Assembly (NCBI RefSeq): GCF_002119525.1
Contig: NZ_CP017916.1
Span: 1,612,001-1,676,000, forward strand
Direction of reading: 5' to 3'
DNA from: Vibrio syngnathi
Lineage (GTDB): Bacteria > Pseudomonadota > Gammaproteobacteria > Enterobacterales > Vibrionaceae
Length of the DNA: 64,000 nt
Positions 9,250 to 19,320 of the stretch are shown in pieces (positions within the stretch are counted from its first letter, which is position 1; every line of letters starts with the position of its first letter). A program made the position numbers and the translations under genes. Under the pieces are notes generated by a model. That model saw nothing but the letters and a program-made list of their open reading frames with translations. It was not told the origin of the DNA and made no database searches.

Positions 9250-9984
9250 ATGCATTTCCCATATCGAAATATCGTAATTCTTACTGGCGCCGGCATCTCT
9301 GCGGAGTCGGGGATACAAACATTCCGAGCACAAGACGGATTATGGGAAAACCATAAAATCGAAGATGTAGCAACACCTGAAGGTTTTGCAAAAGATCCTG
9401 ATCTTGTACAAGCGTTTTACAACAAGCGTCGTCATGGATTACAGAGTGAAAGTATCTTTCCAAATTCAGCACACAAGGCGCTCGGTGAGCTTGAAGACAA
9501 ACTTGATGGCAAAGTGACAATCATCACTCAGAACATCGACAACCTGCACGAGAGAGGGGGTAGCAACAACATTATCCACATGCATGGTGAGCTTCTTAAG
9601 GCTCGTTGTAGCGAATCAAACCAAGTTCTAGAGCACAAAGACGACATCCATACCGGTGAATTGTGCCACTGCTGTCAAATTCCAGCGCAAATGCGACCTC
9701 ATATTGTGTGGTTTGGCGAGATGCCTTTGAGAATGGGTGACATCTATTCAGCACTCGAAGAAGCAGATCTCTTTATCTCTATCGGAACTTCAGGGGTAGT
9801 CTATCCTGCTGCAGGATTTGTACATGATGCGAAGATGCACGGTGCGCATACCATCGAGATAAATCTCGAACCGAGTGCGGTTGAGAGTGAGTTTGAAGAG
9901 AAGCGTTACGGCAAGGCGAGTATCGAGGTACCTAAGCTAGTCGGTGAGCTGTTATGCTCAGAGAAGGGGTCTCTAACCGCCTGA
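9250..9984 (+). CDS. cobB: NAD-dependent protein deacylase (sirtuin)
   Basis: This enzyme removes acetyl or succinyl groups from lysines using NAD+, giving O-acyl-ADP-ribose and nicotinamide. The 244-residue class III-type sirtuin has the NAD motif [10 protein letters not shown] (13-22), TQNID (93-97), catalytic His112 in HMHGEL, and zinc ligands around Cys120 and CHCC (139-142). Tyr57 and Arg60 form the YxxR pair linked to desuccinylase activity. AAGGA lies 8 nt before the ATG. It is a monocistronic unit between the amtB terminator and a converging GGDEF gene. The sequence pattern RCSES...CHCCQ is the same as in E. coli CobB. Confidence 0.93.
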   Translation: MHFPYRNIVILTGAGISAESGIQTFRAQDGLWENHKIEDVATPEGFAKDPDLVQAFYNKRRHGLQSESIFPNSAHKALGELEDKLDGKVTIITQNIDNLHERGGSNNIIHMHGELLKARCSESNQVLEHKDDIHTGELCHCCQIPAQMRPHIVWFGEMPLRMGDIYSALEEADLFISIGTSGVVYPAAGFVHDAKMHGAHTIEINLEPSAVESEFEEKRYGKASIEVPKLVGELLCSEKGSLTA

Positions 9985-10100
9985 ACCCAATGCCAATAAG
10001 CTTATTGATCCGTTTAAGCTTGGAACTTTAAATACCGTGACAATTAGCGATCAACATTCAACATTCAACAATGGCAAACTAACGTTACTTAAGGAAAGGT

Positions 10101-10946
10101 CTAGTCGTATGTTTGCCTTTGTGTCTCTATATTCGGGCAAGACATGCACCAAGAGTTTTGAACAGGCCGTTGAGCTTTTTTCATTTTGTACATCGCCTTA
10201 TCGGATTCAACCAATGCCTGTTTAAAATTATCTCGGTTGGTCACTTCGATACCGTAAGAAAAATTGATGTTCTCTCCATGCAGTAGGTTAGTCACTTGGT
10301 TGACAAACTCGCCACCACGACCGAGTTGAGCTGTTGCAACAAACTCATCGCCACCCACTCTAAACACCATTTCATCTTCCAAAGCAGTTTGCCTCAGAGC
10401 CTGAGAGAACCGAACAATCATTAAGTCTCCAACGTTGTGGCCTTTAAGGTCATTTGCCTCTTTTAGCCCATCTAAGTCGAAGTAAATGAGATCAAACTCA
10501 GCAAGTTTGATTGCGTCGAATTTCTTGCGGTTATACAAGCCAGTAAGCTCGTCCTGTTTACCTTGGTCTTTGATTTTGCTCGTTAATTCAGTAATACCAA
10601 AAGCGATCAATAGAAAGGCTATTTGTAGCAGTCCATCTTCCAAGAAGGTATCTATTAGTTCGTTTTGGTCGGCCCATTCATCAAGATACTTAAGCTCGGT
10701 TGATACGTCATAAAAAAGGTTAAAAATGAGCAATAGAGCGCCGTAGCGAAGGGCTTTGTGGGGACGAATTGAATGACGTGCAACATAATAGATGTACATA
10801 GTGATCACGAGGGTATTTGTTTCGAAAAACAAATCATAGTTTGAGTCAATATGAATAAATGAGCTCAAGCCAAGCATCAAAAATGACGCCAAAAGCATAA
10901 AAGTCACAACTAACAGGATAGGGTTTGCTCGCATATGTAATCGCAC
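10101..10946 (-). CDS. Membrane GGDEF-domain diguanylate cyclase
   Basis: This protein is predicted to make c-di-GMP. The 281-residue protein has an N-terminal membrane part with about four hydrophobic segments (residues 9-30, 43-58, 68-80, 105-120). A GGDEF domain follows, beginning at DELTGLYNR, with an intact GGDEF motif at 198-202. No RxxD inhibitory site is seen in front of it, so product feedback may be absent. The start is uncertain: GTG at 10946 or ATG at 10934, and neither has a strong ribosome site. It converges with cobB and is transcribed away from the potD terminator. Confidence 0.85.
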   Translation of the reverse strand: MRLHMRANPILLVVTFMLLASFLMLGLSSFIHIDSNYDLFFETNTLVITMYIYYVARHSIRPHKALRYGALLLIFNLFYDVSTELKYLDEWADQNELIDTFLEDGLLQIAFLLIAFGITELTSKIKDQGKQDELTGLYNRKKFDAIKLAEFDLIYFDLDGLKEANDLKGHNVGDLMIVRFSQALRQTALEDEMVFRVGGDEFVATAQLGRGGEFVNQVTNLLHGENINFSYGIEVTNRDNFKQALVESDKAMYKMKKAQRPVQNSWCMSCPNIETQRQTYD

Positions 10947-10987
10947 TTCGTATTGTTTGCTTTATCCTATATAAATCCTGAATAAAA

Positions 10988-11010
10988 ATAAAGCGGCTTA
11001 CGCCGCTTTA
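10988..11010 (-). terminator. Terminator of the potD1 transcript
   Basis: The stem AAAGCGGC/GCCGCTTT has loop TTAC and is followed on the minus strand by a T-rich run (TATTTTTATT). A second inverted repeat, TTATTAGCAA/TTGCTAATAA, lies between it and the potD1 stop (11019-11048). Confidence 0.8.
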
Positions 11011-11071
11011 TTTAACTTATTAGCAACAACTAAGTTATTGCTAATAAGCAATTCAGTTGCTAGTAAACAAG

Positions 11072-12109
11072 TTAGTTGTCTACTTTAAGTTTTTGGAAGT
11101 ACTCGTCATAAATAACGCTCGCTTCACCTACTTCATCTTGCCAAACGCCGTTATCCATCACGGATTGCGGTGGGAAAACGTTCTTATCTTCAGCAAACTC
11201 TTTAGGAAGAAGAGGGTAAGCTGTTTTAACTGGCGTAGGGTAACCGATCTCTAGAGCAATCTTAGCGGCATTTTCAGGACGAAGAAGGAAGTCGATCATC
11301 TTGTGTGCCGCTTCAGTGTTCTTAGCACCTGCTGGAATCGCTAGACTGTCCATCCAGAAAATAGTCCCTTTCTCAGGCCAGATGATGTCAATCGTTGCAC
11401 CTTCTTGGCGTGCCATGTAAGCAGAACCATTCCAAAGCATACCAAGAGACACTTCACCCGCTAGGTAAGGGTTTGCTGGGAAATCTGAGTTAAATACCAA
11501 TACGTTTGGCATTAGTTTACGAAGTTCTTCGTAGGCTTCTTTGATTTCTTCAGGGTTAGTCGTGTTTGGAGAGTAACCCAGTTTAGATAGAGCTATATGG
11601 AAAACCTCACGAGAGTCATCCATCATCATCAGTTGACCTTCCCACTGTGTATCCCACAGATCGCCCCAGTTTTTAACTGAAGACTTGTCTAGCATATCTG
11701 AGTTGATACCAATACCCGTTGCGCCCCAGATGTATGGGATCGAGTAGTTGTTGCTTGGGTCAAATGGCTTATCTAAGTAATTTGGATCCAAATCTGCAAA
11801 GTGGCTTAGCTTAGTTTTATCAAGCTCTTGAAGCATGCCTTCTTTACGCATCTTAGAAACGAAGTAAGTAGAAGGAACGACCAAGTCGTAACCCGTACCT
11901 TGAGTTTTTAACTTAGCGTACATGCTTTCGTTAGACTCATAAGTCGAGTAGTAGACTTTAATGCCTGTCTCTTCTGTGAAGTCTTCTAGTACTTCATTTG
12001 GAATATATTCAGACCAGTTGTAAAAATACAGTTCTTGGTCAGCTGCGAAAGAGGGTGTAGAAAGTAAAGTAGCAGCACACAATGCGCCGGTATACAGTGT
12101 TTTTTTCAT
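11072..12109 (-). CDS. potD: Spermidine/putrescine-binding periplasmic protein, copy 1
   Basis: This is the polyamine-binding component of the PotABCD ABC importer. It has a signal peptide (MKKTLYTGALCAATLL to PSFA) and the family opening LYFYNWSEYIP, then a bilobed SBP fold with the motif TQGTGYDLVVPSTYFVSKMR. I chose the ATG at 12109 because GGAAC lies just before it, while the ATG at 12124 has no ribosome site. It is the last gene after potA-potB-potC-potD2, but a terminator and a TATAAT-like -10 lie between the two potD copies, so it can be transcribed alone. In V. cholerae the equivalent gene (potD1) mediates spermidine/norspermidine uptake and affects biofilm (established knowledge). 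Confidence 0.92.
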   Translation of the reverse strand: MKKTLYTGALCAATLLSTPSFAADQELYFYNWSEYIPNEVLEDFTEETGIKVYYSTYESNESMYAKLKTQGTGYDLVVPSTYFVSKMRKEGMLQELDKTKLSHFADLDPNYLDKPFDPSNNYSIPYIWGATGIGINSDMLDKSSVKNWGDLWDTQWEGQLMMMDDSREVFHIALSKLGYSPNTTNPEEIKEAYEELRKLMPNVLVFNSDFPANPYLAGEVSLGMLWNGSAYMARQEGATIDIIWPEKGTIFWMDSLAIPAGAKNTEAAHKMIDFLLRPENAAKIALEIGYPTPVKTAYPLLPKEFAEDKNVFPPQSVMDNGVWQDEVGEASVIYDEYFQKLKVDN

Positions 12110-12206
12110 TACTGTTCCGTTCATTTGTTTGATTTGGAGCTGGGTATTGAACCCAAAGTAAATGGATTTCTAAAAATCGCGCTATATTATAGCAGTGATA
12201 TAACAA

Positions 12207-12230
12207 AATAGGCAGCCTAAGCTGCCTATT
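12207..12230 (-). terminator. Hairpin terminator between the two potD genes
   Basis: There is a perfect 10-bp stem AATAGGCAGC/GCTGCCTATT with loop CTAA. On the minus strand it is followed by TTTTGTTA. It would reduce readthrough from potD2 into potD1. A TATAAT sequence follows on the minus strand (complement near 12185-12190) and could start a separate potD1 transcript. Confidence 0.75.
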
Positions 12231-12336
12231 CATTGATATTCTTATTTTTTACTTATTGATGATCTAACTAGTTTTGTTAAGTAAACCAGTTACTTATTGG
12301 CCTCTGTTGACCGGAGCAATAAGATAACGAACTCGC

Positions 12337-13371
12337 TTACTGACCGGCTTTAAGCTTCATGAAGTAATCTTCGTACTTCACTGTCTTGTCGCCAACCGCG
12401 GCTTGCCATTCAACACGGTCAAGGTCTTCTTGCGACGGGAACAGAGCAGGGCTGTCTTTGAACTTCTCGTTTGACGCTTTAACGGCTGTTAGGTAACCAG
12501 TGTCACGAGAGATTTGCTCAGCGATTTCTGGGTGAAGTAGGAAGTCGATCATCTTATGAGCTGCTTCTACGTTTACTGCGCCAGAACTGATAGAAAAGTT
12601 ATCAACCCAACCGATGCCGCCTTCTTTAGGGAAAACCAGTTTAATCGGCAGACCTTCATTTTGCGCAGCAGCAGCTGAGCCGTTCCAAAGCATACCAAGA
12701 CCGACTTCACCAGACATGTATGGCGCGCCAGGGTTATCTGAGTTAAATACAAGAACGTTCGGCATTAGTTTTTTTAGCTCAGCGTACGCTTCGTCGATCT
12801 CTTTTTCGTTAGTTGTGTTACCAGAGTAACCTAACTTGCGCAGTGCGATGTGGAACACTTCTCGCGTGTCGTCCATCATCATAAGTTGACCGTCAAGCTC
12901 TGGCTTCCATAAATCAGCCCAGCTTTGGAAATCTTCTGGATCGTACATGTCTGTGTTAACAGCAAGACCTGTGATCGCCACTACGTGTGGAATAGAGTAG
13001 TCGTTGTTCGGGTCATATGGCTTATCTAGGTAGTTTGTATCTAGATTCTTGAAATTGTTCAGCTTGGTTTTGTCGATCTTTTGAAGCATGCCTTCGTCGC
13101 GCATTTTAGACACGAAGTAGGTCGATGGAACCACAAGGTCGTAACCTTTGTTGTGTGTTTTCAATTTGGCATACAAAGTCTCATTAGACTCGTAAGTCGA
13201 GTAAATCACTTTGATGCCCGTTTCATCCGTGAACTGTTCTAAGATCTCACTGTTGATGTAAGGTCCCCAGTTCATGAATACCAATTCTTTGTCATCTTTT
13301 GCAAACGATGGTGCAGATAACATTGAAAGCGCACATGCACTACCAGCTAATAGAGTAGCCCATTTTTTCAT
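12337..13371 (-). CDS. potD: Spermidine/putrescine-binding periplasmic protein, copy 2
   Basis: This is a paralogue of the adjacent potD with the same opening (LVFMNWGPYI) and central motif (HNKGYDLVVPSTYFVSKMR). The signal peptide runs from MKKWATLL to APSFA. The ATG at 13371 has GGAG 9 nt upstream, while the in-frame TTG at 13386 overlaps that ribosome site and is rejected. It lies 138 nt downstream of potC. Two tandem binding proteins behind one permease set are known in Vibrio (potD2 and potD1). They may differ in polyamine preference, which cannot be read from the sequence alone. Confidence 0.9.
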   Translation of the reverse strand: MKKWATLLAGSACALSMLSAPSFAKDDKELVFMNWGPYINSEILEQFTDETGIKVIYSTYESNETLYAKLKTHNKGYDLVVPSTYFVSKMRDEGMLQKIDKTKLNNFKNLDTNYLDKPYDPNNDYSIPHVVAITGLAVNTDMYDPEDFQSWADLWKPELDGQLMMMDDTREVFHIALRKLGYSGNTTNEKEIDEAYAELKKLMPNVLVFNSDNPGAPYMSGEVGLGMLWNGSAAAAQNEGLPIKLVFPKEGGIGWVDNFSISSGAVNVEAAHKMIDFLLHPEIAEQISRDTGYLTAVKASNEKFKDSPALFPSQEDLDRVEWQAAVGDKTVKYEDYFMKLKAGQ

Positions 13372-13508
13372 TGACGTTAGCTCCAAACTAAACGTTGCCT
13401 AAAGGCAGTAGATAGAAAAACAGAATGGCAATTTACCATTCTGTTTATGAATAACACTTTTGTTAAACTTGAATCTTATCAAGTCCGTCTCAGTAAAGAG
13501 TAGGAGAC

Positions 13509-14279
13509 TTACTTGATTTTCTCTCTCGCTAACAACTGAGAAATAATCACCAGTATTAACGACACCACTAACATCACTGTTGCTAGGGCGTTGACCTCTG
13601 GAGATATACCGACTTTAACCATCGAGTAAATCTTCAGTGGCAAGATTTCGTAAGTTGGACCTGTTACGAAAGAGCTGATGATCACATCGTCCAAAGACAG
13701 AGTGAAGCTCAATAACCACCCCGCAGCAACCGCTGGCTTAGCAAGAGGCAGGATGATCTGTTTTAGAATCGTCCACTCACTTGCACCTAAGTCTTTTGCT
13801 GCTTCTAGCATCTTCACATCAAAGCCATTCAAGCGACTGTAAACCGTTACCACAACGAACGGTAAACAGAAAGTAATGTGCGCTGCAAGTAGGGTAAAGA
13901 ACCCAAGTTGCACACCCATAACCAAGAATAGCGCAAGAAGCGAAATCGCCATTACGATATCTGGTGACATCATCACGATGAACAACATGCCATTGACGAT
14001 GCCTTTACCTTTAAATTGGTAACGGAATAGGGCAACGGCTGTCAGGCTCCCGACAATCGTTGCGGCAGTCGCTGAGAACACCGCTACGTTGATCGAATGC
14101 CACGCAGCCTGCATTAGGCTGTCGTTGTTAATCAGTGCGTCATACCACTTGGTGGTAAAACCACCCCATTTCATGCCGAATTTATTGGCATTAAATGAGT
14201 TTGCAATCAATACGATAATAGGTAGGTATAGAAAAGCGTATACCAGCGCCATAAAGCTGAACTTAACTGTGCGACCCAT
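13509..14279 (-). CDS. potC: Spermidine/putrescine ABC permease PotC
   Basis: This inner-membrane permease has 256 residues and six membrane segments. It carries the EAA loop that contacts the ATPase ([21 protein letters not shown]), as usual for binding-protein-dependent importers. The start codon overlaps the potB stop in TAATG, indicating translational coupling. It pairs with PotB to form the channel. Confidence 0.93.
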   Translation of the reverse strand: MGRTVKFSFMALVYAFLYLPIIVLIANSFNANKFGMKWGGFTTKWYDALINNDSLMQAAWHSINVAVFSATAATIVGSLTAVALFRYQFKGKGIVNGMLFIVMMSPDIVMAISLLALFLVMGVQLGFFTLLAAHITFCLPFVVVTVYSRLNGFDVKMLEAAKDLGASEWTILKQIILPLAKPAVAAGWLLSFTLSLDDVIISSFVTGPTYEILPLKIYSMVKVGISPEVNALATVMLVVSLILVIISQLLAREKIK

Positions 14280-15136
14280 TAGTCTAGCTCCACTTTCTTA
14301 TTCAATAACTTGCCTGCACGGTAGTAGGCATAAAGCATCACAGCCATTGCCACGGTCAGTGCAATACTCGTCGCAGCGCCAAACGGCCAGTCCCGAGCAT
14401 TAAGTACTTGGCTCTTAATCACGTTACCAATCAGCAGGTTCTTTGCTCCGCCTAATAGGTCAGAGATGTAGAACATACCTAACGCGGGCAATAACACTAA
14501 TAAACAACCGCCGACAATACCTGGCATAGTCAGTGGTAACACGACTTTCAATAGCGTTTGCAGTTTGTTCGCACCTAAATCTTTAGCCGCTTCTAGGTAC
14601 GTATCGTCCAGTTTTTCAATCGCTGAATACAGCGGCAGAATCATGAATGGAAGTAGGATATACACCAAACCAATCATTACTGCGGTTTCTGAGTACATGA
14701 TGCGTAGCGGCTTATCAATAATATCTAACGCTAACAAACCTTTGTTCAGAACCCCTTGAGTACCCAAAACCACTTTTAATCCGTAAGTACGAATCAAAGA
14801 ATTTGTCCAGAATGGTACAATCACTAGGAACAGCATAATTGGACGCCACTTCGCAGGCATTTTTGCCACGATATAGGCGAACGGGTAACCAATAATTAAA
14901 CAAAGCAGGGTAGCAACGATTGCCATATAGAAAGAGTGCATCAGCACTTTAAAATACAGCGGATCAGCCAAACGCACATAGTTATCGAGAGTAAAAGTCA
15001 TCTCAATCAAGTTAGCTTCATCACGAGTTAAGAAACTAGTACCGATGATCATGATGTTTGGAATCATCACGAACAGCACTAACCAACCTGTGATTAAAGC
15101 AACAATTGCGTTTTGTAAATTAAACTTCTTGCTCAT
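14279..15136 (-). CDS. potB: Spermidine/putrescine ABC permease PotB
   Basis: This inner-membrane permease has 285 residues, six membrane segments and the EAA motif [21 protein letters not shown]. It begins 17 nt inside the end of potA and ends at the potC start (TAATG). Length and order match the E. coli potABCD operon. Confidence 0.93.
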   Translation of the reverse strand: MSKKFNLQNAIVALITGWLVLFVMIPNIMIIGTSFLTRDEANLIEMTFTLDNYVRLADPLYFKVLMHSFYMAIVATLLCLIIGYPFAYIVAKMPAKWRPIMLFLVIVPFWTNSLIRTYGLKVVLGTQGVLNKGLLALDIIDKPLRIMYSETAVMIGLVYILLPFMILPLYSAIEKLDDTYLEAAKDLGANKLQTLLKVVLPLTMPGIVGGCLLVLLPALGMFYISDLLGGAKNLLIGNVIKSQVLNARDWPFGAATSIALTVAMAVMLYAYYRAGKLLNKKVELD

Positions 15137-16235
15137 CTTCTAATACCACTTCCCAGCTCTCAACCCAAGTTACTGCAACTTTTTGGCCCAGTGAGTGATC
15201 AACATCAGGGTCATCTTCGTTGAAGAATTCACTAACCATGACACGCATACCCGACTCAAGTTCTACGACTGAATCTAGTGTCATGCCTTTATAGGTTCGC
15301 TCGACAATGTGGCCAACAATACCGCGTTGCTCAGACTCTTTAATTTCTTCGATACGAAGATCTTCAGGGCGAAGCAATACTTGCAGTTTTTGACCCGGTG
15401 TTACGTCTTTATCGTGATAGATAATGGACTCTTCACCTTCGATTGTCGCAACAATGCGTTTTTCATCTTGACGAGATTTCGCTGTCGCTTCGAATACGTT
15501 AATTTCACCAATGAAACGAGCAACAAATAAGTTCTTAGGCTCTTCGTAAATTTCTCTTGGTGTTCCATCTTGTTCAATCACACCATCACGCATAACAATA
15601 ATACGATCAGACATAGACAATGCTTCTTCCTGGTCATGCGTTACAAAAATGAACGTGATACCAAGTTGGCGTTGCAGTTGTTTAAGTTCGATTTGCATCT
15701 GTTTACGTAGTTTGTAATCAAGAGCAGATAGAGACTCATCCAACAAGAGAACTTTAGGCTTATTAACGACAGCACGAGCGATTGCGATACGTTGCTGTTG
15801 GCCACCAGATAGCTGGTGTGGCTTTCGTTGTGCCATTTGTTCTAAGCGCACCATTTTCAAAGCATCCATTACACGAGGTTCAATCTCACTGCTTGGAACT
15901 TTCTGCATGCGTAAGCCAAATGCCACATTGTCGAAAACGGTCATATGCGGGAATAGGGCATAGCTTTGGAAAACAGTGTTTACATGCCTTTGTTCAGCAG
16001 GAACTTGGGTTACGTTCTGTCCAGCTAATAGTATTTCGCCACTATCCGCCGTTTCAAAACCCGCAATCATTCTTAGCACGGTTGTTTTACCACAACCTGA
16101 TGGGCCTAAAATCGTGAGAAACTCACCATGATTTACGTTTAAATCCAGATTGCCGATGACTTCCTTACCATCGAAACTTTTACTGATGCCAGTTAGCTGT
16201 ACTACTGGCTTACCTACTGATTTTTTAGCGTTCAA
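15120..16235 (-). CDS. potA: Spermidine/putrescine ABC transporter ATPase
   Basis: This is the ATP-hydrolysing subunit of the polyamine importer. The 371-residue protein has a Walker A motif ([10 protein letters not shown], 43-52), a signature LSGGQQQR, Walker [13 protein letters not shown], an H-loop THDQEE and a C-terminal TOBE regulatory domain. The only possible start is TTG at 16235: an in-frame TAG lies upstream, and GGTGGAG sits about 11 nt before the TTG. It is the first gene of potABC-potD2-potD1. Confidence 0.93.
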   Translation of the reverse strand: MNAKKSVGKPVVQLTGISKSFDGKEVIGNLDLNVNHGEFLTILGPSGCGKTTVLRMIAGFETADSGEILLAGQNVTQVPAEQRHVNTVFQSYALFPHMTVFDNVAFGLRMQKVPSSEIEPRVMDALKMVRLEQMAQRKPHQLSGGQQQRIAIARAVVNKPKVLLLDESLSALDYKLRKQMQIELKQLQRQLGITFIFVTHDQEEALSMSDRIIVMRDGVIEQDGTPREIYEEPKNLFVARFIGEINVFEATAKSRQDEKRIVATIEGEESIIYHDKDVTPGQKLQVLLRPEDLRIEEIKESEQRGIVGHIVERTYKGMTLDSVVELESGMRVMVSEFFNEDDPDVDHSLGQKVAVTWVESWEVVLEDEQEV

Positions 16236-16564
16236 CGTCTGTTTTTCTCCACCTTGGTTCTATTTGAGACCTGTTGCTATACACCTCTAAGGCGCGCATC
16301 ATAATCACCAAAAACGTGAATTCAAAGCATTTTTTATCTTTCGAAGACAAAAAAATTCGTAGGTAAAAGTAAACATCCTTTACCATACTGTTATTTGTTG
16401 GGTTTACACCCTAATAAGTGTCTAATTATTAACCATTAAGACGTAAAAGCAAGCCTTGTTACAGATTCATATTTTAGTTTGCATCCGACATATGGGTATA
16501 ATGAAGGTAATTTTTTATCAATAAGTTAGGTGCCTTCGTTTAGTTGGCGCACCTAGGTATCAAT
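16236..16564. other. Divergent intergenic region, no gene seen
   Basis: This 329-nt AT-rich region lies between potA (minus) and the plus-strand membrane protein and must hold both promoters. A TATAAT at about 16497-16502 is a possible -10 for the plus-strand gene, but no convincing -35 is at the right distance. Nothing else is recognisable. Confidence 0.5.
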
Positions 16565-17416
16565 ATGAACAACGACATCGAAAAAGATTTTAATTTGGGC
16601 GGTAGTATCGACCGTGCACTTTCCGGCGATTATGAGCTCAAAGCAACGGCTGTATTCCAAGAGGCTTGGAAACATACGATAAGTCACTTTCTTTCGTTTT
16701 CCCCTGCGATTGTTGCGCTGATGTTCGTACAATTGGCTATCTTTTATATCGCACTAAAACTGCAACTTGGTGACCCTGCAGTGATCTTAGATGCGGTAAT
16801 CGACCCTGAGGCCTTTACACCCCAGATCGTTGAATCGATTTTCATTGCGAATTTTAGCTATGAAGTCGTCAGTGCACCTATCTATGCCGGCATCTGTTTA
16901 ATGGCAATGAGCCATGCTGCAGGTCTTCAAACTAAAGTGCGCCACATAGGCAAAGGTTTGCAATTTACGATCCCCGTTATTCTAGTGACTTTGTTCAGCC
17001 TAATGCTTCAAGGTATTGCAGGGATGATTCTGCCATTTCTGTCTATCTACTTCTCACTCGCGTTCAGTAATTCAATTCTGCTGATTTGTGATAAGAAAGT
17101 ACCACCAATGCAATCGCTGCTGCTTTCTCTGAGAGCAGTAAATAAGAAGATCTTCGTGGTCGCGTCTATCTACCTAATCGTCATGCTGATGTTCATCGTA
17201 GCGGCGATGATGTACGGCATTGGTTTGATCTTCGTTCTTCCATTCTTCTTCCACGTGAAAGGGATTGTTTACCGTGAAATGTTTGGCATCAAACTGAAGG
17301 TGATTGCATCAGACCGCCCGATGAGCGATGACGATAATAACGACGGAAGCAATGGCGGCGACAGTAACAGTAACGATCGTAACAAAAACAAGAATCCTCA
17401 GGTGTTTGATGCGTAA
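16565..17416 (+). CDS. Uncharacterised multi-TM membrane protein
   Basis: This 283-residue membrane protein has about five to six hydrophobic segments (for example SFSPAIVALMFVQLAIFYIA and VVASIYLIVMLMFIVAAMM). Its C-terminal tail is a hydrophilic, low-complexity Asp/Asn/Gly/Ser/Lys stretch. I do not recognise a family. The ATG at 16565 is preferred to an in-frame TTG at 16544, although neither ribosome site is strong. Its stop overlaps the ATG of the Bax-like gene by 8 nt (ATGCGTAA), so the two are co-translated. A link to the cell envelope is plausible from that partner. Confidence 0.7.
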   Translation: MNNDIEKDFNLGGSIDRALSGDYELKATAVFQEAWKHTISHFLSFSPAIVALMFVQLAIFYIALKLQLGDPAVILDAVIDPEAFTPQIVESIFIANFSYEVVSAPIYAGICLMAMSHAAGLQTKVRHIGKGLQFTIPVILVTLFSLMLQGIAGMILPFLSIYFSLAFSNSILLICDKKVPPMQSLLLSLRAVNKKIFVVASIYLIVMLMFIVAAMMYGIGLIFVLPFFFHVKGIVYREMFGIKLKVIASDRPMSDDDNNDGSNGGDSNSNDRNKNKNPQVFDA

Positions 17417-18257
17417 TAACAACAAAGGCAGCGCGAGTAAATCTCTTGCGCTCAAAGTTACGGCACTGGCACTCGTGGGCTCTATCTCACTGATTGGCCC
17501 ATACCTTTACCAAGAAGAAGAGTGCCGACGCTCGGCAGACCAAAGTTCAAATGCATCAAGTGAATTTGGTGATTTGACCGTAGCTTCAGATCGACCAAAT
17601 TTTGCAGCTATCGAAGATGTGGACAAGAAAAAAGAGACCTTCTTTTCTTACCTCCGTCCTAGCATCAACATCGAGAACAAGCGAATTACCAAAGAGCGTG
17701 CGTTTTTAACCAAGATCTCTGAGTCAGGCATTACAAATATTGATTCAGAAGACGTGTCGTATGCGAAAAGGCTAGGGAAGTTATACAGCTTGCCAGTGCC
17801 ATCTTCAGGATTAGACCAAGCTTGGCTTACGGAAATGCTTAGTCGCGTAAACGTACTGCCAGAGGCGCTGGTACTGACACAGGCTGCTAATGAATCAGCT
17901 TGGGGGACATCACGTTTCGCCACCAAAGCAAACAACTATTTCGGACATTGGTGTTACAGCAAAGGTTGTGGCCTTGTTCCGCTACAACGTAACGAAGGCA
18001 GCTCGCATGAAGTGGCTACATTCTCTTCAAGCCAAGAATCAGTTCATCGTTACTTCATGAACCTTAATCGTAACCGTGCCTATGCAGATTTAAGAGCCAT
18101 TCGTGCGCAACTGGCAGCAAATGGTTATGATCTGTTAACCAAAGAAACGGCGACCGAATTGACCAATGGCTTGTTAAAATATTCTGAGCGAGGTTCAGAC
18201 TATGTGACTGATTTACAAGCTATGATCCGTCACAACAAGGTATACTGGAAAAAGTAA
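17409..18257 (+). CDS. Bax-like glucosaminidase-domain peptidoglycan hydrolase
   Basis: This protein is predicted to cut peptidoglycan glycan strands. The 282-residue protein has an N-terminal membrane anchor (residues 12-34) and a long linker. A C-terminal Bax/FlgJ-type glucosaminidase domain has its catalytic Glu at 162 in QAANESAWGTSRFA, followed by NNYFGHWCY and FSSSQESVHRYF. Two cysteines (GHWCYSKGCG) may form a disulfide. I chose the ATG at 17409 because it overlaps the previous stop; the longer frame from 17328 is mostly the out-of-frame tail of the neighbour. A terminator follows at 18318. Confidence 0.85.
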   Translation: MRNNNKGSASKSLALKVTALALVGSISLIGPYLYQEEECRRSADQSSNASSEFGDLTVASDRPNFAAIEDVDKKKETFFSYLRPSINIENKRITKERAFLTKISESGITNIDSEDVSYAKRLGKLYSLPVPSSGLDQAWLTEMLSRVNVLPEALVLTQAANESAWGTSRFATKANNYFGHWCYSKGCGLVPLQRNEGSSHEVATFSSSQESVHRYFMNLNRNRAYADLRAIRAQLAANGYDLLTKETATELTNGLLKYSERGSDYVTDLQAMIRHNKVYWKK

Positions 18258-18317
18258 CTCATTTGGATATCCGTTTGATTGACTTCTTTAGTCAGTTTGA
18301 CACCAAGCAATATCACA

Positions 18318-18348
18318 AAAGAGCAGCTCATTGGCTGCTCTTTCTATT
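18318..18348 (+). terminator. Terminator after the Bax-like gene
   Basis: A 10-bp stem AAAGAGCAGC/GCTGCTCTTT with a 6-nt loop is followed by a T-rich stretch, 60 nt after the stop and just before the next gene. Confidence 0.8.
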
Positions 18349-18380
18349 TATAAACGCTCAACTTCAACAAGATTATAATA

Positions 18381-19031
18381 ATGAAAAAGACAGCAATCGC
18401 TTTATTAGCCACTTTAAGTTTTGGGGTTTCTCTTCCAGCTTCGGCGCAAGAATACATGTTCACGTATTCTAAACTCTATACTCAGCTGAAAAACAACACC
18501 AAAGAAGGGCACGATGATGTCAAAGTTGCGGTGTTCTTTGTTGACCAACAAGCACAGAAAACCTGTCACATCAGCAAAGCTTGGATGGAAAAAGAAGAGC
18601 ACTATGAAGAGCTAAAAGTGTCTGCTGCGAATGAGCTCCTTCTACCTGTAGATCAAAACCTACGTTCAGCAAACCCTCTTATCTTTGTACAAACCCAAGA
18701 ACAAGAATGTGCATATTCGCTCGTTGTAATGACTCAAAAGCCTTTAGCTGGAACTGTTGAAGTTACACAGCTAGAAAGCCTGTTACCGCAGATGCAAGCG
18801 ATGCTAGAAGACGTCAGCGGCATGTTCTCTAGTTGGTTCACTCCTGATATCCAAGGGTTAACGTTGGAGTTCAATGACAAGCTTGAAGGCAACATTGCTC
18901 TATCTAACGGTAAACAGATCCCAATTAAAGAAGGGCGTGCTAAATTCACCTTAGAAGAGTTGAATGGAAGTGACAGCATCACTTTTCCAGAGCCAACGGT
19001 TCGCGTATTACCGTACATTCCCGCGCAATAA
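18381..19031 (+). CDS. Secreted DUF2987-like protein
   Basis: This 216-residue periplasmic protein has a clear signal peptide (MKKTAIALLATLSFGVSLPASA). The mature part is beta-rich and has two cysteines (KTCHIS and QECAYS) that could pair. It resembles the DUF2987 family of vibrios (recognition, moderate certainty). No function is known to me. It is an isolated plus-strand gene between two terminators, upstream of ttcA. The ribosome site is weak. Confidence 0.7.
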   Translation: MKKTAIALLATLSFGVSLPASAQEYMFTYSKLYTQLKNNTKEGHDDVKVAVFFVDQQAQKTCHISKAWMEKEEHYEELKVSAANELLLPVDQNLRSANPLIFVQTQEQECAYSLVVMTQKPLAGTVEVTQLESLLPQMQAMLEDVSGMFSSWFTPDIQGLTLEFNDKLEGNIALSNGKQIPIKEGRAKFTLEELNGSDSITFPEPTVRVLPYIPAQ

Positions 19032-19045
19032 GTCTAGCTAGAAGC

Positions 19046-19111
19046 ACTCCCTACGCTTTGAGGGAGTAATTCTTAAGCAGTCTGATCTTTTAGAGAAGGC
19101 TGCTTTTCTTT
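19046..19111 (+). terminator. Double hairpin terminator region after the DUF2987-like gene
   Basis: Two hairpins follow the stop. The first is ACTCCCT/AGGGAGT (19046-19067). The second is AAGCAGTC/GGCTGCTT (19075-19105), which runs into TTTTCTTTG. The second is the likelier terminator. Confidence 0.6.
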
Positions 19112-19320
19112 GTCTACTATACAAACCTCGAATTTGTTAAGACGCGTTTATCTAACCGTTTAGAGAGCTTAAAGCTCAAAAGAAGCGGAATCTTTCCAAT
19201 ACTCAGCTTGTTAATCCTGCCGTTACTATTTCAACATCAAATAAAAATCCGTATAATCCACGCCCTAAAACAGTCCCACTAGCAATCTACAGTCGGTAAT
19301 ACGACGGTGTGAGAGTCGCA

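Noticed and set aside
17328..17408. Longer N-terminus for the Bax-like protein
   Set aside because: The extension is the out-of-frame reading of the neighbour's low-complexity tail. The ATG at 17409 overlaps the previous stop and is followed directly by the membrane anchor.
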